Assembly (NCBI RefSeq): GCF_900105055.1 | Contig: NZ_FNTA01000004.1 | Coordinates: 3,689,501 to 3,753,500, forward strand | Direction of reading: 5' to 3' | From: Amycolatopsis lurida | GTDB taxonomy: Bacteria; Actinomycetota; Actinomycetes; Mycobacteriales; Pseudonocardiaceae | DNA: 64,000 bases | Part shown: in pieces, positions 8,097 to 16,436 of the stretch | Layout of the letters: every line of letters begins with the position of its first letter | Position numbering within the stretch: the stretch's first letter is position 1 | Position numbers and translations under genes: made by a program | The notes under the pieces: model-generated | What the model was told of the DNA's origin: nothing | Seen by the model: only the letters and a program-made list of their open reading frames with translations | Databases searched by the model: none

Positions 8097-10115
8097 ATGA
8101 GCCAGTACCCGAACCTGCTGTCCCCCCTCGATCTCGGCTTCACCACCCTGCGCAACAGGGTGATCATGGGTTCGATGCACACCGGCCTCGAGGACAAGGA
8201 AGCGCATTTCCCGCAACTGGCCGAGTACTACGCCGAACGCGCCCGCGGCGGGGTCGGGCTGATCGTCACCGGCGGCTTCGCCCCGAACCGGACCGGCTGG
8301 CTCCTGCCGCTGGCGTCGAAGCTCTCGACGCGCGCGGAAGCCAAGGCGCACAAGCGACTCACCGATCCGGTGCACGAGGCGGGCGGCAAGATCGCGCTGC
8401 AGATCCTGCACGCGGGCCGGTATTCCTACCATCCGCTGAGCGTTTCCGCGTCGGGTATCAAGGCGCCGATCAACCCCTTCAAACCGCGGGCCCTCTCCGG
8501 GTACGGCGTGCTGCGCCAGATCCGCGCGTTCGCCGATTGTGCCTTCCTGGCCAAGGAAGCGGGCTACGACGGCGTCGAGATCATGGGCTCCGAGGGCTAC
8601 TTCATCAACCAGTTCCTCGCCGAGCGGACCAACAAGCGCACCGACAAATGGGGCGGGAGCGCGGAAAACCGCCGACGGATCGCCGTCGAGATCGTGCGCC
8701 GGACGCGCGAGGCGGTCGGCGAGGACTTCATCATCGTCTATCGGCTGTCCATGCTGGACCTCGTGGAACGCGGACAGCGCTGGGAAGACGTCGTCGCGTT
8801 GGCCAAGGAGGTCGAAGAGGCGGGCGCGACGATCATCAACACCGGCATCGGCTGGCACGAGGCGCGGGTGCCGACGATCGTGACGTCCGTGCCGCGCGCG
8901 GCGTTCACCTGGGTGACCGGCAAGCTCAAACCGCACGTCGGGATCCCGGTGGTCACGTCGAACCGGATCAACATGCCCGAGGTCGCCGAGGAGGCGCTGG
9001 CGAGCGGGGACGCGGACCTGGTGTCGATGGCGCGGCCGTTCCTCGCCGATCCGGAATGGATCCGCAAGGCCGAGAGCGGGCGCGAGGACGAGATCAACAC
9101 CTGCATCGCCTGCAACCAGGCCTGCCTCGACCACGCGTTCAAGCGAAAACTGGTGTCCTGCATGGTGAATCCGCGTGCGGGCCACGAGACCACGCTGACG
9201 CTTTCGCCCACCCGCAAGACCAAACGCGTCGCCGTCGTCGGCGCCGGTCCCGCCGGGCTCGCGGCCGCGACCGGCCTCGCCGAACGCGGGCACACGGTCG
9301 AACTGTTCGAAGCCGACGACGAGATCGGCGGCCAGTTCGGGATCGCGCGGAAGATCCCGGGCAAGGAGGAGTTCGCGGAGACCATCCGGTACTACACGCG
9401 ACGGCTGGAGGTCACCGGCGTCAAGGTGCACCTGGGCACGCGCGTGGCCGCCGCCGACCTGGTCGACGCCGGATTCGACGAGGTCGTCCTGGCCACCGGC
9501 GTCACGCCGCGGGTGCCGTCGCTCCCCGGTATCGATCATCCCAAGGTTCTGTCCTATGTGGACGTCGTCCGGCACGGGAAACCGGTGGGCGGCAAGGTCG
9601 CCGTGATCGGCGCGGGCGGGATCGGCGTGGACGTCAGCGAGTTCCTGACGCACACCACCTCCCCCGCGCTCGATCTGGACGCGTGGATGGCCGAATGGGG
9701 CGTCACCGATCCCGAGCGGGCGGCGGGCGGGCTGACCGAGCGGAAGGTCGAGCCGTCACCACGGCAGGTGTTCCTCCTGCAGCGCAAGAAGTCCGGTATC
9801 GGCGCGGGGCTGGGCAAGACCAGCGGCTGGGTGCACCGGGCCGCGCTGAAGGCCAAACGCGTCGAGCAGCTCACCGGGGTCACCTACGACCGGATCGACG
9901 ACGACGGCCTGCACATCACCGTCGGTGACCGGCCGCGCGTGCTCGATGTGGACAACGTCGTCGTCTGCGCGGGACAGGAGCCGGTTCGCGACCTCGTGGA
10001 CGAACTGCGCGCGGCCGGGCTGCCGGTGCATCTGATCGGCGGCGCCGACGTCGCGGCCGAACTGGACGCCAAACGGGCCATCGATCAGGGAACCCGCCTC
10101 GCCGCCGTTCTCTGA
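8097..10115 (+). CDS. fadH: NADPH-dependent 2,4-dienoyl-CoA reductase
   Basis: 672 residues, the family length. Residues 1-330 form an Old Yellow Enzyme-type FMN barrel. The iron-sulfur cysteines follow as C-I-A-C-N-Q-A-C and a fourth Cys in L-V-S-C-M. Then come the FAD and NADPH Rossmann motifs G-A-G-P-A-G-L-A and G-A-G-G-I-G-V-D. The enzyme removes double bonds at even positions during beta-oxidation of unsaturated acyl-CoAs in the cytoplasm. AAGGA precedes the ATG. It sits behind its probable PadR regulator. Confidence 0.92.
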   Translation: MSQYPNLLSPLDLGFTTLRNRVIMGSMHTGLEDKEAHFPQLAEYYAERARGGVGLIVTGGFAPNRTGWLLPLASKLSTRAEAKAHKRLTDPVHEAGGKIALQILHAGRYSYHPLSVSASGIKAPINPFKPRALSGYGVLRQIRAFADCAFLAKEAGYDGVEIMGSEGYFINQFLAERTNKRTDKWGGSAENRRRIAVEIVRRTREAVGEDFIIVYRLSMLDLVERGQRWEDVVALAKEVEEAGATIINTGIGWHEARVPTIVTSVPRAAFTWVTGKLKPHVGIPVVTSNRINMPEVAEEALASGDADLVSMARPFLADPEWIRKAESGREDEINTCIACNQACLDHAFKRKLVSCMVNPRAGHETTLTLSPTRKTKRVAVVGAGPAGLAAATGLAERGHTVELFEADDEIGGQFGIARKIPGKEEFAETIRYYTRRLEVTGVKVHLGTRVAAADLVDAGFDEVVLATGVTPRVPSLPGIDHPKVLSYVDVVRHGKPVGGKVAVIGAGGIGVDVSEFLTHTTSPALDLDAWMAEWGVTDPERAAGGLTERKVEPSPRQVFLLQRKKSGIGAGLGKTSGWVHRAALKAKRVEQLTGVTYDRIDDDGLHITVGDRPRVLDVDNVVVCAGQEPVRDLVDELRAAGLPVHLIGGADVAAELDAKRAIDQGTRLAAVL

Positions 10116-10148
10116 CGTGGGGCCTTGTAGATGGCAGGATGAACCCTT

Positions 10149-11117
10149 GTGCGGGACGTATGCGTGATCGGGCTCGGGTTGATCGGTGGTTCGCTGCTGC
10201 GCGCGGCGCATTCGATCGGCCGCACCACGTTTGGGGCGACGACCTCCGAAGCTGACGCGGACGCCGCCAGCAGAGCGGGTTTCGACGTGACGACGCAGGT
10301 CGAAGCCGCGCTGGGCAAGGCGGCGGAGCGGGACGCGATGATCGTGCTCGCGGTGCCGCTGCCCGCGGTCGAGGAGGTGCTCCGGACCGTTTCGCGGGTC
10401 GCCGGGCACTGCGTGCTCACCGACGTGACCAGCGTGAAGGGCCCGGTGCTCGACTCCGTTCGCCGTCGCGCGCCGTACGCGAAGTTCGTCGGCGGGCATC
10501 CGATGGCCGGGACGGCGAACTCCGGCTGGAAGGCGAGCGACCCGGCGCTGTTCGGCGGCGCGGCGTGGGTGCTGGGCGTCGAACACGACACCGATCTGAC
10601 CGCTTGGGCCGAAGTCGCCCAGCTCGTGCTGGACGTCGGCGCGCATGTCGTGCCGCTGCCGGCGGACTCGCACGACGAGACGGTCGCGCGGATCTCGCAT
10701 CTGCCGCATATCTTCGCCGCCATCCTGGCCACGATCGGCGCGCAGGGCGGGCCGCTGGCGATGTCGCTGGCCGCCGGGTCCTACACGGACGGCACGCGGG
10801 TGGCGGGGTCGAGCCCGGCGCTGGTGCGGGCGATGACCGAGGGCAACCGGGACGCGCTGCTGCCGATCGTCGACGAGGCGCTCGGGCGGCTGGGTGCCGC
10901 GCGGGGCTCGCTGGCGTCGACGGGCGGCCTCGCGGTGACGGTCAACTCGGGTCATGAAGGGGCGCAAGCGTTCGCGGCCGCCAAGGACGCGGAACGCGCC
11001 GGGGTGCGGGTCAGCCTGAGCGCGCCGGACGCGCGGGACGGCCTGATCGCGCTCGGCGAGCGCGGCGGCTGGATCACCGCGATCGACGGCGACACCGCGA
11101 TCGGCGAGGTCTCCTGA
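10149..11117 (+). CDS. tyrA: Prephenate dehydrogenase
   Basis: 322 residues. NAD-binding motif V-I-G-L-G-L-I-G-G-S at the N-terminus, the catalytic-region G-G-H-P-M-A-G-T and a later SH-xPH segment (S-H-L-P-H). It converts prephenate to 4-hydroxyphenylpyruvate in tyrosine synthesis. No fused chorismate mutase is present, and a clear ACT domain is not visible, although about 60 C-terminal residues remain after the helical domain. GTG start with AGGA 9 bases upstream. A convergent hairpin follows. Confidence 0.9.
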   Translation: MRDVCVIGLGLIGGSLLRAAHSIGRTTFGATTSEADADAASRAGFDVTTQVEAALGKAAERDAMIVLAVPLPAVEEVLRTVSRVAGHCVLTDVTSVKGPVLDSVRRRAPYAKFVGGHPMAGTANSGWKASDPALFGGAAWVLGVEHDTDLTAWAEVAQLVLDVGAHVVPLPADSHDETVARISHLPHIFAAILATIGAQGGPLAMSLAAGSYTDGTRVAGSSPALVRAMTEGNRDALLPIVDEALGRLGAARGSLASTGGLAVTVNSGHEGAQAFAAAKDAERAGVRVSLSAPDARDGLIALGERGGWITAIDGDTAIGEVS

Positions 11118-11118
11118 C

Positions 11119-11180
11119 GCGTTTCGTCCTCTGAATGCGGTCGTCGCCCGCGCGAGGACCGCATCCAGAGGACGAAATGC
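11119..11180. terminator. 24-bp inverted repeat, TTTCGTCCTCTG type
   Basis: Arms 11119-11142 and 11157-11180 match at 22 of 24 positions (core TTTCGTCCTCTG) around a 14-base loop. It begins one base after the tyrA stop and ends 5 bases before the stop of the convergent antitoxin-like gene, so it can close both transcripts. No T tract. Confidence 0.7.
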
Positions 11181-11185
11181 GAGGG

Positions 11186-11398
11186 TTACCGGCCCTGGGG
11201 CGGGTTGTCGGGGGTGTCGTCGAACTTGTTGATGAAGCCCTTCGCCTTCTCGACCCCGGAGTCGATCTGCGAGTCGTGACCGGAGAACTTCGACTTCGCG
11301 AAGTCCGCCGCCTTGTCCAGGCCGCCCTCGATCTTGTCGTTGTGCTCGCGGAGAGCGTCGGTGGCCTTGTTCTTCAATTCGTCGAAGTTGATGCCCAT
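11186..11398 (-). CDS. Small MT0933/Rv0909-type antitoxin-like protein
   Basis: 70 residues from ATG 11396-11398. The sequence MGINFDELKNKAxDALREH with repeats of K-A-x-D-F-A-K is typical of the MT0933_antitox family (PF14013), amphipathic helical proteins related to CsbD-like stress proteins. The antitoxin label comes from the mycobacterial Rv0909 member. No toxin gene is visible beside it, so a stand-alone stress role is equally plausible. Confidence 0.75.
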   Translation of the reverse strand: MGINFDELKNKATDALREHNDKIEGGLDKAADFAKSKFSGHDSQIDSGVEKAKGFINKFDDTPDNPPQGR

Positions 11399-11459
11399 GG
11401 CCACATCGTCACACAGGTACCGGCGGAGACGCCCCGGCGATCACCCGTCGTGGGGACGC

Positions 11460-12392
11460 TCAGAACGGCCGGTCGCCCACGATGGCGACGCGCTCGGCCA
11501 CGCGCGCGTGCGGGTGGTAGTCGTTGACGGCGTAGTGCTGGGTGGCACGGTTGTCCCAGAAGGCCACCGAACCCGGCCGCCAGCCGAAGCGCACCTGGAA
11601 CTCGGGGACATGCGCCCGGCTGAACAGGTACCGCAGGAGCTTGTCGCTCTCGTCGCGGTCCATGCCGACGATATGCGTCGTGAACGCCTGGTTCACGAAG
11701 AGGGTGCGCCGCCCGGTTTCCGGATGCGTGCGGACGACCGGATGCTCGACCGGCGGGAACGTGTCCTGGTGACGCAGCAGCAGTTCCGGATCGGAGAAGC
11801 GGTCGAAGCCGGGGATGAAGTCGTGCACCGCGGTCGACCCGTCGATCCGCTCGCGGACGTCTTCCGGCAGGTTGTCGTAGGCGGCGGCCATGTCGGCCCA
11901 CATCGTGTCGCCGCCGACCGGCGGGACCTCGATCAGCCGCAGGACCGAACCGAGCGCGGGCTCGGGCCGGAAGGTGACGTCCACGTGCCAGATGTTCTCG
12001 AACGCGGGCATGCTCGCCGAGCGGGTGAACCGGGTGGTGTCCGCGGTCTCCCCTTGCGGGATGAACGGGTTGGTCTCCAGTTCGCCCCAGTTGGCGGCGA
12101 AGGCGCGCTGGTGTTCCGAAGTGATGTCCTGGTCGCGGAAGAACAACACCTTCCACTCCAGCAGCGCGCGATTCAGCTCGGCGTGGAGAGCGGGCGTCAG
12201 GGGCCGGGCGAGGTCGACGCCGGCGATTTCGGCACCGATCACCCGTCCCAGCGGCCGCAGCGCGAAAAGTTCGTACGGGCGTTCTTCGACGCCTTCCGGC
12301 AGGCGCCGCAGCAGCCGCGGCCCTTCGAGGATGCCGCCGTCGGGGACGGTCGCGGGGCGGAGACGGACACGGTCGGGCAGGGCGATGGACAT
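11460..12392 (-). CDS. TauD/TfdA-family Fe(II)/2-oxoglutarate dioxygenase
   Basis: 310 residues. Metal ligands W-H-V-D near residue 130 and the distal Q-H near 285, with the co-substrate Arg in H-A-R-V-A-E-R after it. The family oxidises taurine, alkyl sulfates, 2,4-D or similar small substrates. GGGAGC precedes the ATG. No sulfonate transporter or desulfurase lies next to it, so the substrate stays open. Confidence 0.88.
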   Translation of the reverse strand: MSIALPDRVRLRPATVPDGGILEGPRLLRRLPEGVEERPYELFALRPLGRVIGAEIAGVDLARPLTPALHAELNRALLEWKVLFFRDQDITSEHQRAFAANWGELETNPFIPQGETADTTRFTRSASMPAFENIWHVDVTFRPEPALGSVLRLIEVPPVGGDTMWADMAAAYDNLPEDVRERIDGSTAVHDFIPGFDRFSDPELLLRHQDTFPPVEHPVVRTHPETGRRTLFVNQAFTTHIVGMDRDESDKLLRYLFSRAHVPEFQVRFGWRPGSVAFWDNRATQHYAVNDYHPHARVAERVAIVGDRPF

Positions 12393-12594
12393 ACGTGCTC
12401 CCAGGGTTCACCGTCGGATGACTTGGCGAGATGAGGAGCTACGCGGGCGGGGAGCCCAACCGTCCACGGCGCAGGAGCAGTGCGGCGACGCCTTCGCCGG
12501 CCGAACGCGTCGGCGCGGACTCCCAGTGGACGGACACAGGGCCATCGTGGGCGCGATTTGGCGTGCGGTCAACAGTGCCCACGGGACGGGACGA

Positions 12595-12933
12595 TCATCG
12601 TCTGCGCTCGGAGGGGAAACTTCCCGACCACGTGTTCCGCTCCTCGCGCGGACGCAGCGCCTCGGCCAGCACCCATTGCGAATGCGTCGTGCCGCCCCGG
12701 CCGACCGGGCCGAGCTGGAAGGTGACCCAGCCGACCCAGTGTCCCGTCGTCGTCGCCCGCCACATCCCCAGCAGACCGGGGACGGTGCCGGTCAGATCCA
12801 GGCCGTCGGGCAGGCGGGTCCTCACCGCGCCGACGGGGTACACCAGCTTGAGATCGACCCAAACGGGCTGGTTGGGCCGGACCATGTGGAGGTGACGCGG
12901 CCCCGGCGGCAGCGTGTCACCAGTGTCGAGCAT
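12595..12933 (-). CDS. Hypothetical protein
   Basis: 112 residues that I do not recognise. The frame has strongly G/C-ending codons throughout, while the overlapping opposite frames read as Arg/Pro-rich shadow, so it looks genuinely coded. No signal or membrane segment. Conspicuous are P-x-W-V-D-L-K-L-V-Y, several Trp (W-R-A, H-W-V-G-W) and a polar C-terminus. It lies upstream of the TauD gene in the same direction with 200 bases between. Confidence 0.6.
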   Translation of the reverse strand: MLDTGDTLPPGPRHLHMVRPNQPVWVDLKLVYPVGAVRTRLPDGLDLTGTVPGLLGMWRATTTGHWVGWVTFQLGPVGRGGTTHSQWVLAEALRPREERNTWSGSFPSERRR

Positions 12934-13020
12934 GCGTCGATTATGCGTGAAAACTCGAACATTAGTTCGAGATGATGCTCACCCTCCCCCGTCCGGGTGG
13001 TGGCAGGCCCTCTGTGACTA

Positions 13021-13131
13021 CAGGCGGTAGTTGACATCTACAGGAGATAGTTGGCACGGCGCTGCCCTCGGTTGCAACGTCGCTGAGGCTGAGCGCCCGA
13101 CGTGGCCACTTGAGCGTCATAGTTGGCCAGT
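13021..13131 (+). repeat. Left arm of a degenerate inverted repeat around the S1-domain gene
   Basis: This arm holds 13040-13059 (acaggagatagttggcacgg), 13089-13097 (CTGAGCGCC) and 13120-13131 (tagttggccagt). All three recur inverted, and in mirror order, downstream at 13668-13687 (19/20 match), 13614-13622 (9/9) and 13579-13590 (11/12). Repeated AGTTGGC/AGTTGAC half sites look like transposon subterminal repeats. The whole gap 12934-13247 otherwise shows no gene. Confidence 0.65.
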
Positions 13132-13247
13132 TCGACGCTCGACTGCCGTCGATGCTGTCGCCCGGGAAGAACGGCCGAAACGCGCTCAACGCGGCATGAG
13201 CGGTTGTTGATGTTGAGATACGGGCGGGTGAGGGCATACTCGGGACC

Positions 13248-13544
13248 GTGAACGACTATTCCTGGCCTGAGGACGGCCAGCGCCTAGGGGAACGAAGCCG
13301 CCTGGCGTGGGACGCGACGGTCGCGGCGCTTTCGGTTGGTACGCCGATCACCGGTGAAGTGATCGGACGTCAGCGCTTCGGGGTCTTCATCCGTATCGAC
13401 GCAGTACCCGATGCCGTGGGCTTGGCCGAAATCACCGGGATGCCTCACAACGCGGAACTCCCGCCGATGGGAACTCACGTCGCTGGCACAGTCATCTCGC
13501 ACGCCGAGCACAATCACCAGGTGAGGGTCCGTCTCGACAACTGA
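13248..13544 (+). CDS. Small S1-like RNA-binding domain protein
   Basis: 98 residues. The central part V-G-T-P-I-T-G-E-V-I-G-R-Q-R-F-G-V-F and the C-terminal V-A-G-T-V-I-S-H-x-E-H-N-H-Q-V-R-V-R-L have the beta-barrel spacing of an S1 domain (G-x-V-x-x-x-x-x-F-G-x-F). GTG start. It is a single-domain protein, so a role in RNA or ribosome binding is family inference only. It lies between inverted repeats resembling mobile element ends and is less extreme in third-position G+C than its neighbours. Confidence 0.7.
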   Translation: MNDYSWPEDGQRLGERSRLAWDATVAALSVGTPITGEVIGRQRFGVFIRIDAVPDAVGLAEITGMPHNAELPPMGTHVAGTVISHAEHNHQVRVRLDN

Positions 13545-13578
13545 CGCCCCAGGGCGTGCGGGTCAGTTTGAGCACAGG

Positions 13579-13687
13579 ACTGGCCAACGACCGTGCCCAA
13601 CTGGGCCAGATGAGGCGCTCAGTCACAGTCGCTGGTCAGCGTTCGATGGAACGCGGAGCTTCCCGTCCCGTGCCAACTATCGCCTGT
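13579..13687 (-). repeat. Right arm of the inverted repeat around the S1-domain gene
   Basis: Complement of the left arm in three conserved blocks (13579-13590, 13614-13622, 13668-13687), ending 11 bases from the stop of the FUSC gene. Spacing between blocks is similar but not equal to the left arm, as expected for old repeats. Confidence 0.65.
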
Positions 13688-13697
13688 TGTCACACCC

Positions 13698-15662
13698 TCA
13701 GGCGCGGCGGTGGTAGGGCAGGAACCGCCGGACCAGCCGCAGCGGCGCGCGTTCGACGAGGTCGGGGCCGCGCACGGCGTCGAAGGCGGCGCCGATCTGG
13801 TCGACGACGCCGGACAGCTGCTCGTTGTCGGGCATCGGCATCTCCGCCGGTTCCCGTTCCTCGCGCACGGCGGCCGCGAGTTCGGCGAGGGCGGCCGTCA
13901 GGAGCGCGATGTCGGCGTCGGCCGGGGCGGGGGCACCGCGGCCGAGGGTGACGCCGACCTCGGTGACGGCGTCGGCGACGCGTTCCAGCCCGGCGATCAC
14001 CGGCCACCAGGCGACGGCCTGCCGTCCGGCGGCGGAGGGTTCGACGACGACCTGCTGGAACGCGGTCCGCAGGTCGGCCAGCGCGCGGTAGGCGCGGCGA
14101 CGGGCGCGGGAACGTTCCAGTCGCGCTTCGCCCGAGGGCGCGAGCACGAGACCCTTGTCGACGTATTTCACCAGGCTGTCGAGGCTGTCGGCGAGCCGTC
14201 CGCCGACCTGCGGGCGCCGGCTGCCCGGCCAGAGCAGGTAGCCGAAGAGCAGCACGATCGCGCAGCCGAGGACGGTGTCGACGAGCCGCGCGAGCACCAC
14301 GTCCCAGCTTCCGGTGCTGGCGAGATCCATCTGCAGGATGATCAGCGGTGTCACGAAGGCGCTGAGGATGCCGTAGTTGCGGACCTTGCCGACGGCGACG
14401 CCGCCCGCGAACACGGCGATCAGCAGGACCAGCAGCCAGCCTTCGCCTCCCGCGGCGAGTACGGCCGCGCCGATGCCCACCCCGATCACCGTGCCGATGC
14501 CACGCAACACGGCGCGGCCGAAGACCGAGCCGAAGTCGGGTTTGAGGACGATGCCGACGGTGAGCGTGATCCAGTAGGACCGTTCGAACGGGACGAGCAG
14601 CGCGACGACTTCGGCGATCGCGACGCACAACGTGAGGCGGAGCGCGGTGAACCAGGTGAGCGGGCCGGAGACGAGCGACCCCGCCCAGCCGCGGAGGCGT
14701 TTGTGCCACGGCTGGACCTCGCGCCGTTTCCGGTCGTCGCCTTTGCCTATCCGGGCGAGTCCGGCGTAGAGCGCGGCGAGGACCGGGTCGGCGTCTTCGG
14801 GCGCTTCGGGCGGCTCCGGTAGTTCCTGGTTCGCGAGTACGGCGGCCGAAGTCGCGATGAAGTGGTCGATCACGTCGTCCGGTGCGTGACGGCCGGCGTT
14901 GACCATCGCGACCGACGCCTCGACGGCGGGAGTGCTGGCCGAAAGCAGGTTGAGCAGCTGGCGGTAGGTGGCGTCGCGGCCCGACAGCCAGGATCGCGCG
15001 GTGAGCAGCCGGTCGTACGCGGTATTCATCGCGGTCGTGAGCTGGTGGCGCGCGACGCGGGAGGTGGCCTCGTCGGTCGCGGAGAGCATCGCGGCGAGTT
15101 CGACGTAGACGTGCGCGACGGCGCCGCGTTCGGGGCTGGTGGCACGGAAGGTCCAGGTGGCGAGCGCGACGAGGAGGCTCCAGGCGGCGCCGACGCAGAA
15201 GTAGCCGAGGAGGACTTCGACGCGCAGGCCGGTGACGTGCTGGCCGGTGCCGAGGACGCAGAAGACGAACATCTGGAGCCCGGCGACCGACGCGTTGCTG
15301 CCCGCGGCGCTGATCAGGGCGGACACCGCCGCGACGCCGACGACGACCGGGATGGACGCGGCCGGGATTCCGCCGGTGACCAGCCCGGCGAAGTAGCCGA
15401 GGGCGGCGGCCGCGGTGGCGCCGCCGAGCCGCCGGGCGCGGTAGCGGTACGGTCCGGCGGATTCGGAGAGGACGGTGGGCAGGGCGCCGGTGGAGACGAG
15501 CGCACCGACACCGATGTCGCCGAGCGCGTAGCCGACGGCCAGCGGGACGGCGAGGGCGAGGACGGCGCGGGCGACCATGTTCCACGGGATGGGAACCGGT
15601 GTGCTGCGGAGCAGCTGCACCAGCCAATGTGGTGCGGCGATCTCGCGGCGCGTCGTGCTCAC
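13698..15662 (-). CDS. FUSC-family membrane protein
   Basis: 654 residues from the GTG at 15660-15662 (S-T-T-R-R after it), with AGGGG upstream. Two blocks of about six membrane segments, each followed by a cytoplasmic helical region, is the architecture of the fusaric-acid-resistance/aromatic acid exporter-like FUSC proteins. The second block contains the typical F-E-R-S-Y-W-I-T-L-T and K-P-D-F-G-S-V-F-G-R-A-x-x-R-G-x-G-T motif. The transported compound is unknown; many actinobacterial members stand alone as this one does. The intergenic double hairpin at 15706-15758 lies in front. Confidence 0.88.
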   Translation of the reverse strand: MSTTRREIAAPHWLVQLLRSTPVPIPWNMVARAVLALAVPLAVGYALGDIGVGALVSTGALPTVLSESAGPYRYRARRLGGATAAAALGYFAGLVTGGIPAASIPVVVGVAAVSALISAAGSNASVAGLQMFVFCVLGTGQHVTGLRVEVLLGYFCVGAAWSLLVALATWTFRATSPERGAVAHVYVELAAMLSATDEATSRVARHQLTTAMNTAYDRLLTARSWLSGRDATYRQLLNLLSASTPAVEASVAMVNAGRHAPDDVIDHFIATSAAVLANQELPEPPEAPEDADPVLAALYAGLARIGKGDDRKRREVQPWHKRLRGWAGSLVSGPLTWFTALRLTLCVAIAEVVALLVPFERSYWITLTVGIVLKPDFGSVFGRAVLRGIGTVIGVGIGAAVLAAGGEGWLLVLLIAVFAGGVAVGKVRNYGILSAFVTPLIILQMDLASTGSWDVVLARLVDTVLGCAIVLLFGYLLWPGSRRPQVGGRLADSLDSLVKYVDKGLVLAPSGEARLERSRARRRAYRALADLRTAFQQVVVEPSAAGRQAVAWWPVIAGLERVADAVTEVGVTLGRGAPAPADADIALLTAALAELAAAVREEREPAEMPMPDNEQLSGVVDQIGAAFDAVRGPDLVERAPLRLVRRFLPYHRRA

Positions 15663-15705
15663 GCCCCTATCTTGACTGATTGGACGGTACGGCCAAGGGT
15701 GGCAC

Positions 15706-15758
15706 GTTGCGAAAGCCACTTTCGCAACGTTGAAGGTTGCGAAAGTGGCTTTCGCAAC
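15706..15758. repeat. Double self-complementary repeat, GTTGCGAAA type
   Basis: GTTGCGAAA-GCCAC-TTTCGCAAC (15706-15728) and its exact reverse complement GTTGCGAAA-GTGGC-TTTCGCAAC (15736-15758) are separated by 7 bases. Each unit folds on itself with 9-bp arms, and the two units also pair with each other over 23 bp. It lies between the divergent FUSC and SRPBCC genes, so it cannot be a simple terminator. Confidence 0.75.
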
Positions 15759-15826
15759 ATCGCCGGAGGCGGCACTGTCACCCTTGTCCACTTATCCGTG
15801 GCGGCCGGAGCGGTTATCGTCGCCAC

Positions 15827-16267
15827 ATGGGCAAGACGTACTCCTTCGAGGTCAACCGGACGAGCAGCGCCTCGCCCGCTTCTCTGTTCGCGCTGGAGGC
15901 CGATGGTTCCCGGTGGTCGGAATGGGCGAAGCCGGTGGTGTTCCACTCGCGCTGGGCGCGGAAGCCGGACGCGGACGGGGTGGGCGCCGTCCGGGCCGTT
16001 GGGCTGTGGCCGGTGTATCTCCACGAAGAGACACTGGAGTACGAACAGGACCGAAAGCACGTCTACGGCTTCGCGGGTCTCGCGCCGCTCAAGGACTATC
16101 GCGCCGAAGTCTCGTTCACGCCGAACGCTTCCGGCGGCACGGATCTCCGCTGGACGGGCCGGTTCACCGAACCGCTGCCCGGCACCGGCGCCGCCGTCCG
16201 CACGGCCCTGCGCACCGTGATCTCGATCCTGGCCACGCGCCTGGTGAAACACGCGGAACGCGCCTGA
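15827..16267 (+). CDS. SRPBCC/START-fold protein
   Basis: 146 residues. N-terminal V-N-R-T-S-S-A-S-P-A-S-L-F-A-L followed by a W-S-E-W, and a late G-G-T-D-L-x-W-T-G-R-F segment, match the polyketide-cyclase/dehydrase-like SRPBCC fold that binds hydrophobic ligands. The start is the ATG at 15827; upstream in-frame codons run through the palindromic repeat. No pathway context. Confidence 0.75.
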   Translation: MGKTYSFEVNRTSSASPASLFALEADGSRWSEWAKPVVFHSRWARKPDADGVGAVRAVGLWPVYLHEETLEYEQDRKHVYGFAGLAPLKDYRAEVSFTPNASGGTDLRWTGRFTEPLPGTGAAVRTALRTVISILATRLVKHAERA

Positions 16268-16350
16268 CCCCACCCCCCGCCCTTCCCAAGGGGGGCGACC
16301 CCGAGTCCAGTCTACCGGCGATGGGCGCGGGAAAGGGCTGCTCGGCGGAG

Positions 16351-16380
16351 TTGTCCACAGGTGGCGATGGTTGTGGACAA
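16351..16380. promoter_or_regulatory. Pair of inverted consensus DnaA boxes
   Basis: TTGTCCACA (16351-16359) and TGTGGACAA (16372-16380) are two exact copies of the high-G+C actinobacterial DnaA box in opposite orientation, 12 bases apart. They lie in the 169-base gap between the convergent SRPBCC and CHAT genes. No origin features (dnaN, AT-rich region) are near, so a DnaA-titration or replication-timing site is the likely role. They also form a 9-bp stem, so a terminator is an alternative. Confidence 0.5.
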
Positions 16381-16436
16381 GTCCTGTGGGGAACTGAAGG
16401 ACGCCATGGCCACAGAGGACGCGGCGAAAGTCCCCT

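Noticed and set aside
7527..9653. A 708-codon minus-strand frame across padR and fadH
   Set aside because: Antisense shadow of fadH; composition is His/Arg/Asp-rich and no motif is seen.
11186..11398. Toxin-antitoxin pair
   Set aside because: Only the antitoxin-like protein is present; neighbours are tyrA and a TauD dioxygenase, not a toxin.
13690..15627. A second long minus-strand frame parallel to the FUSC gene
   Set aside because: Strongly Arg/Pro-rich, no membrane segments, while the frame used for FUSC carries the membrane helices and motifs.
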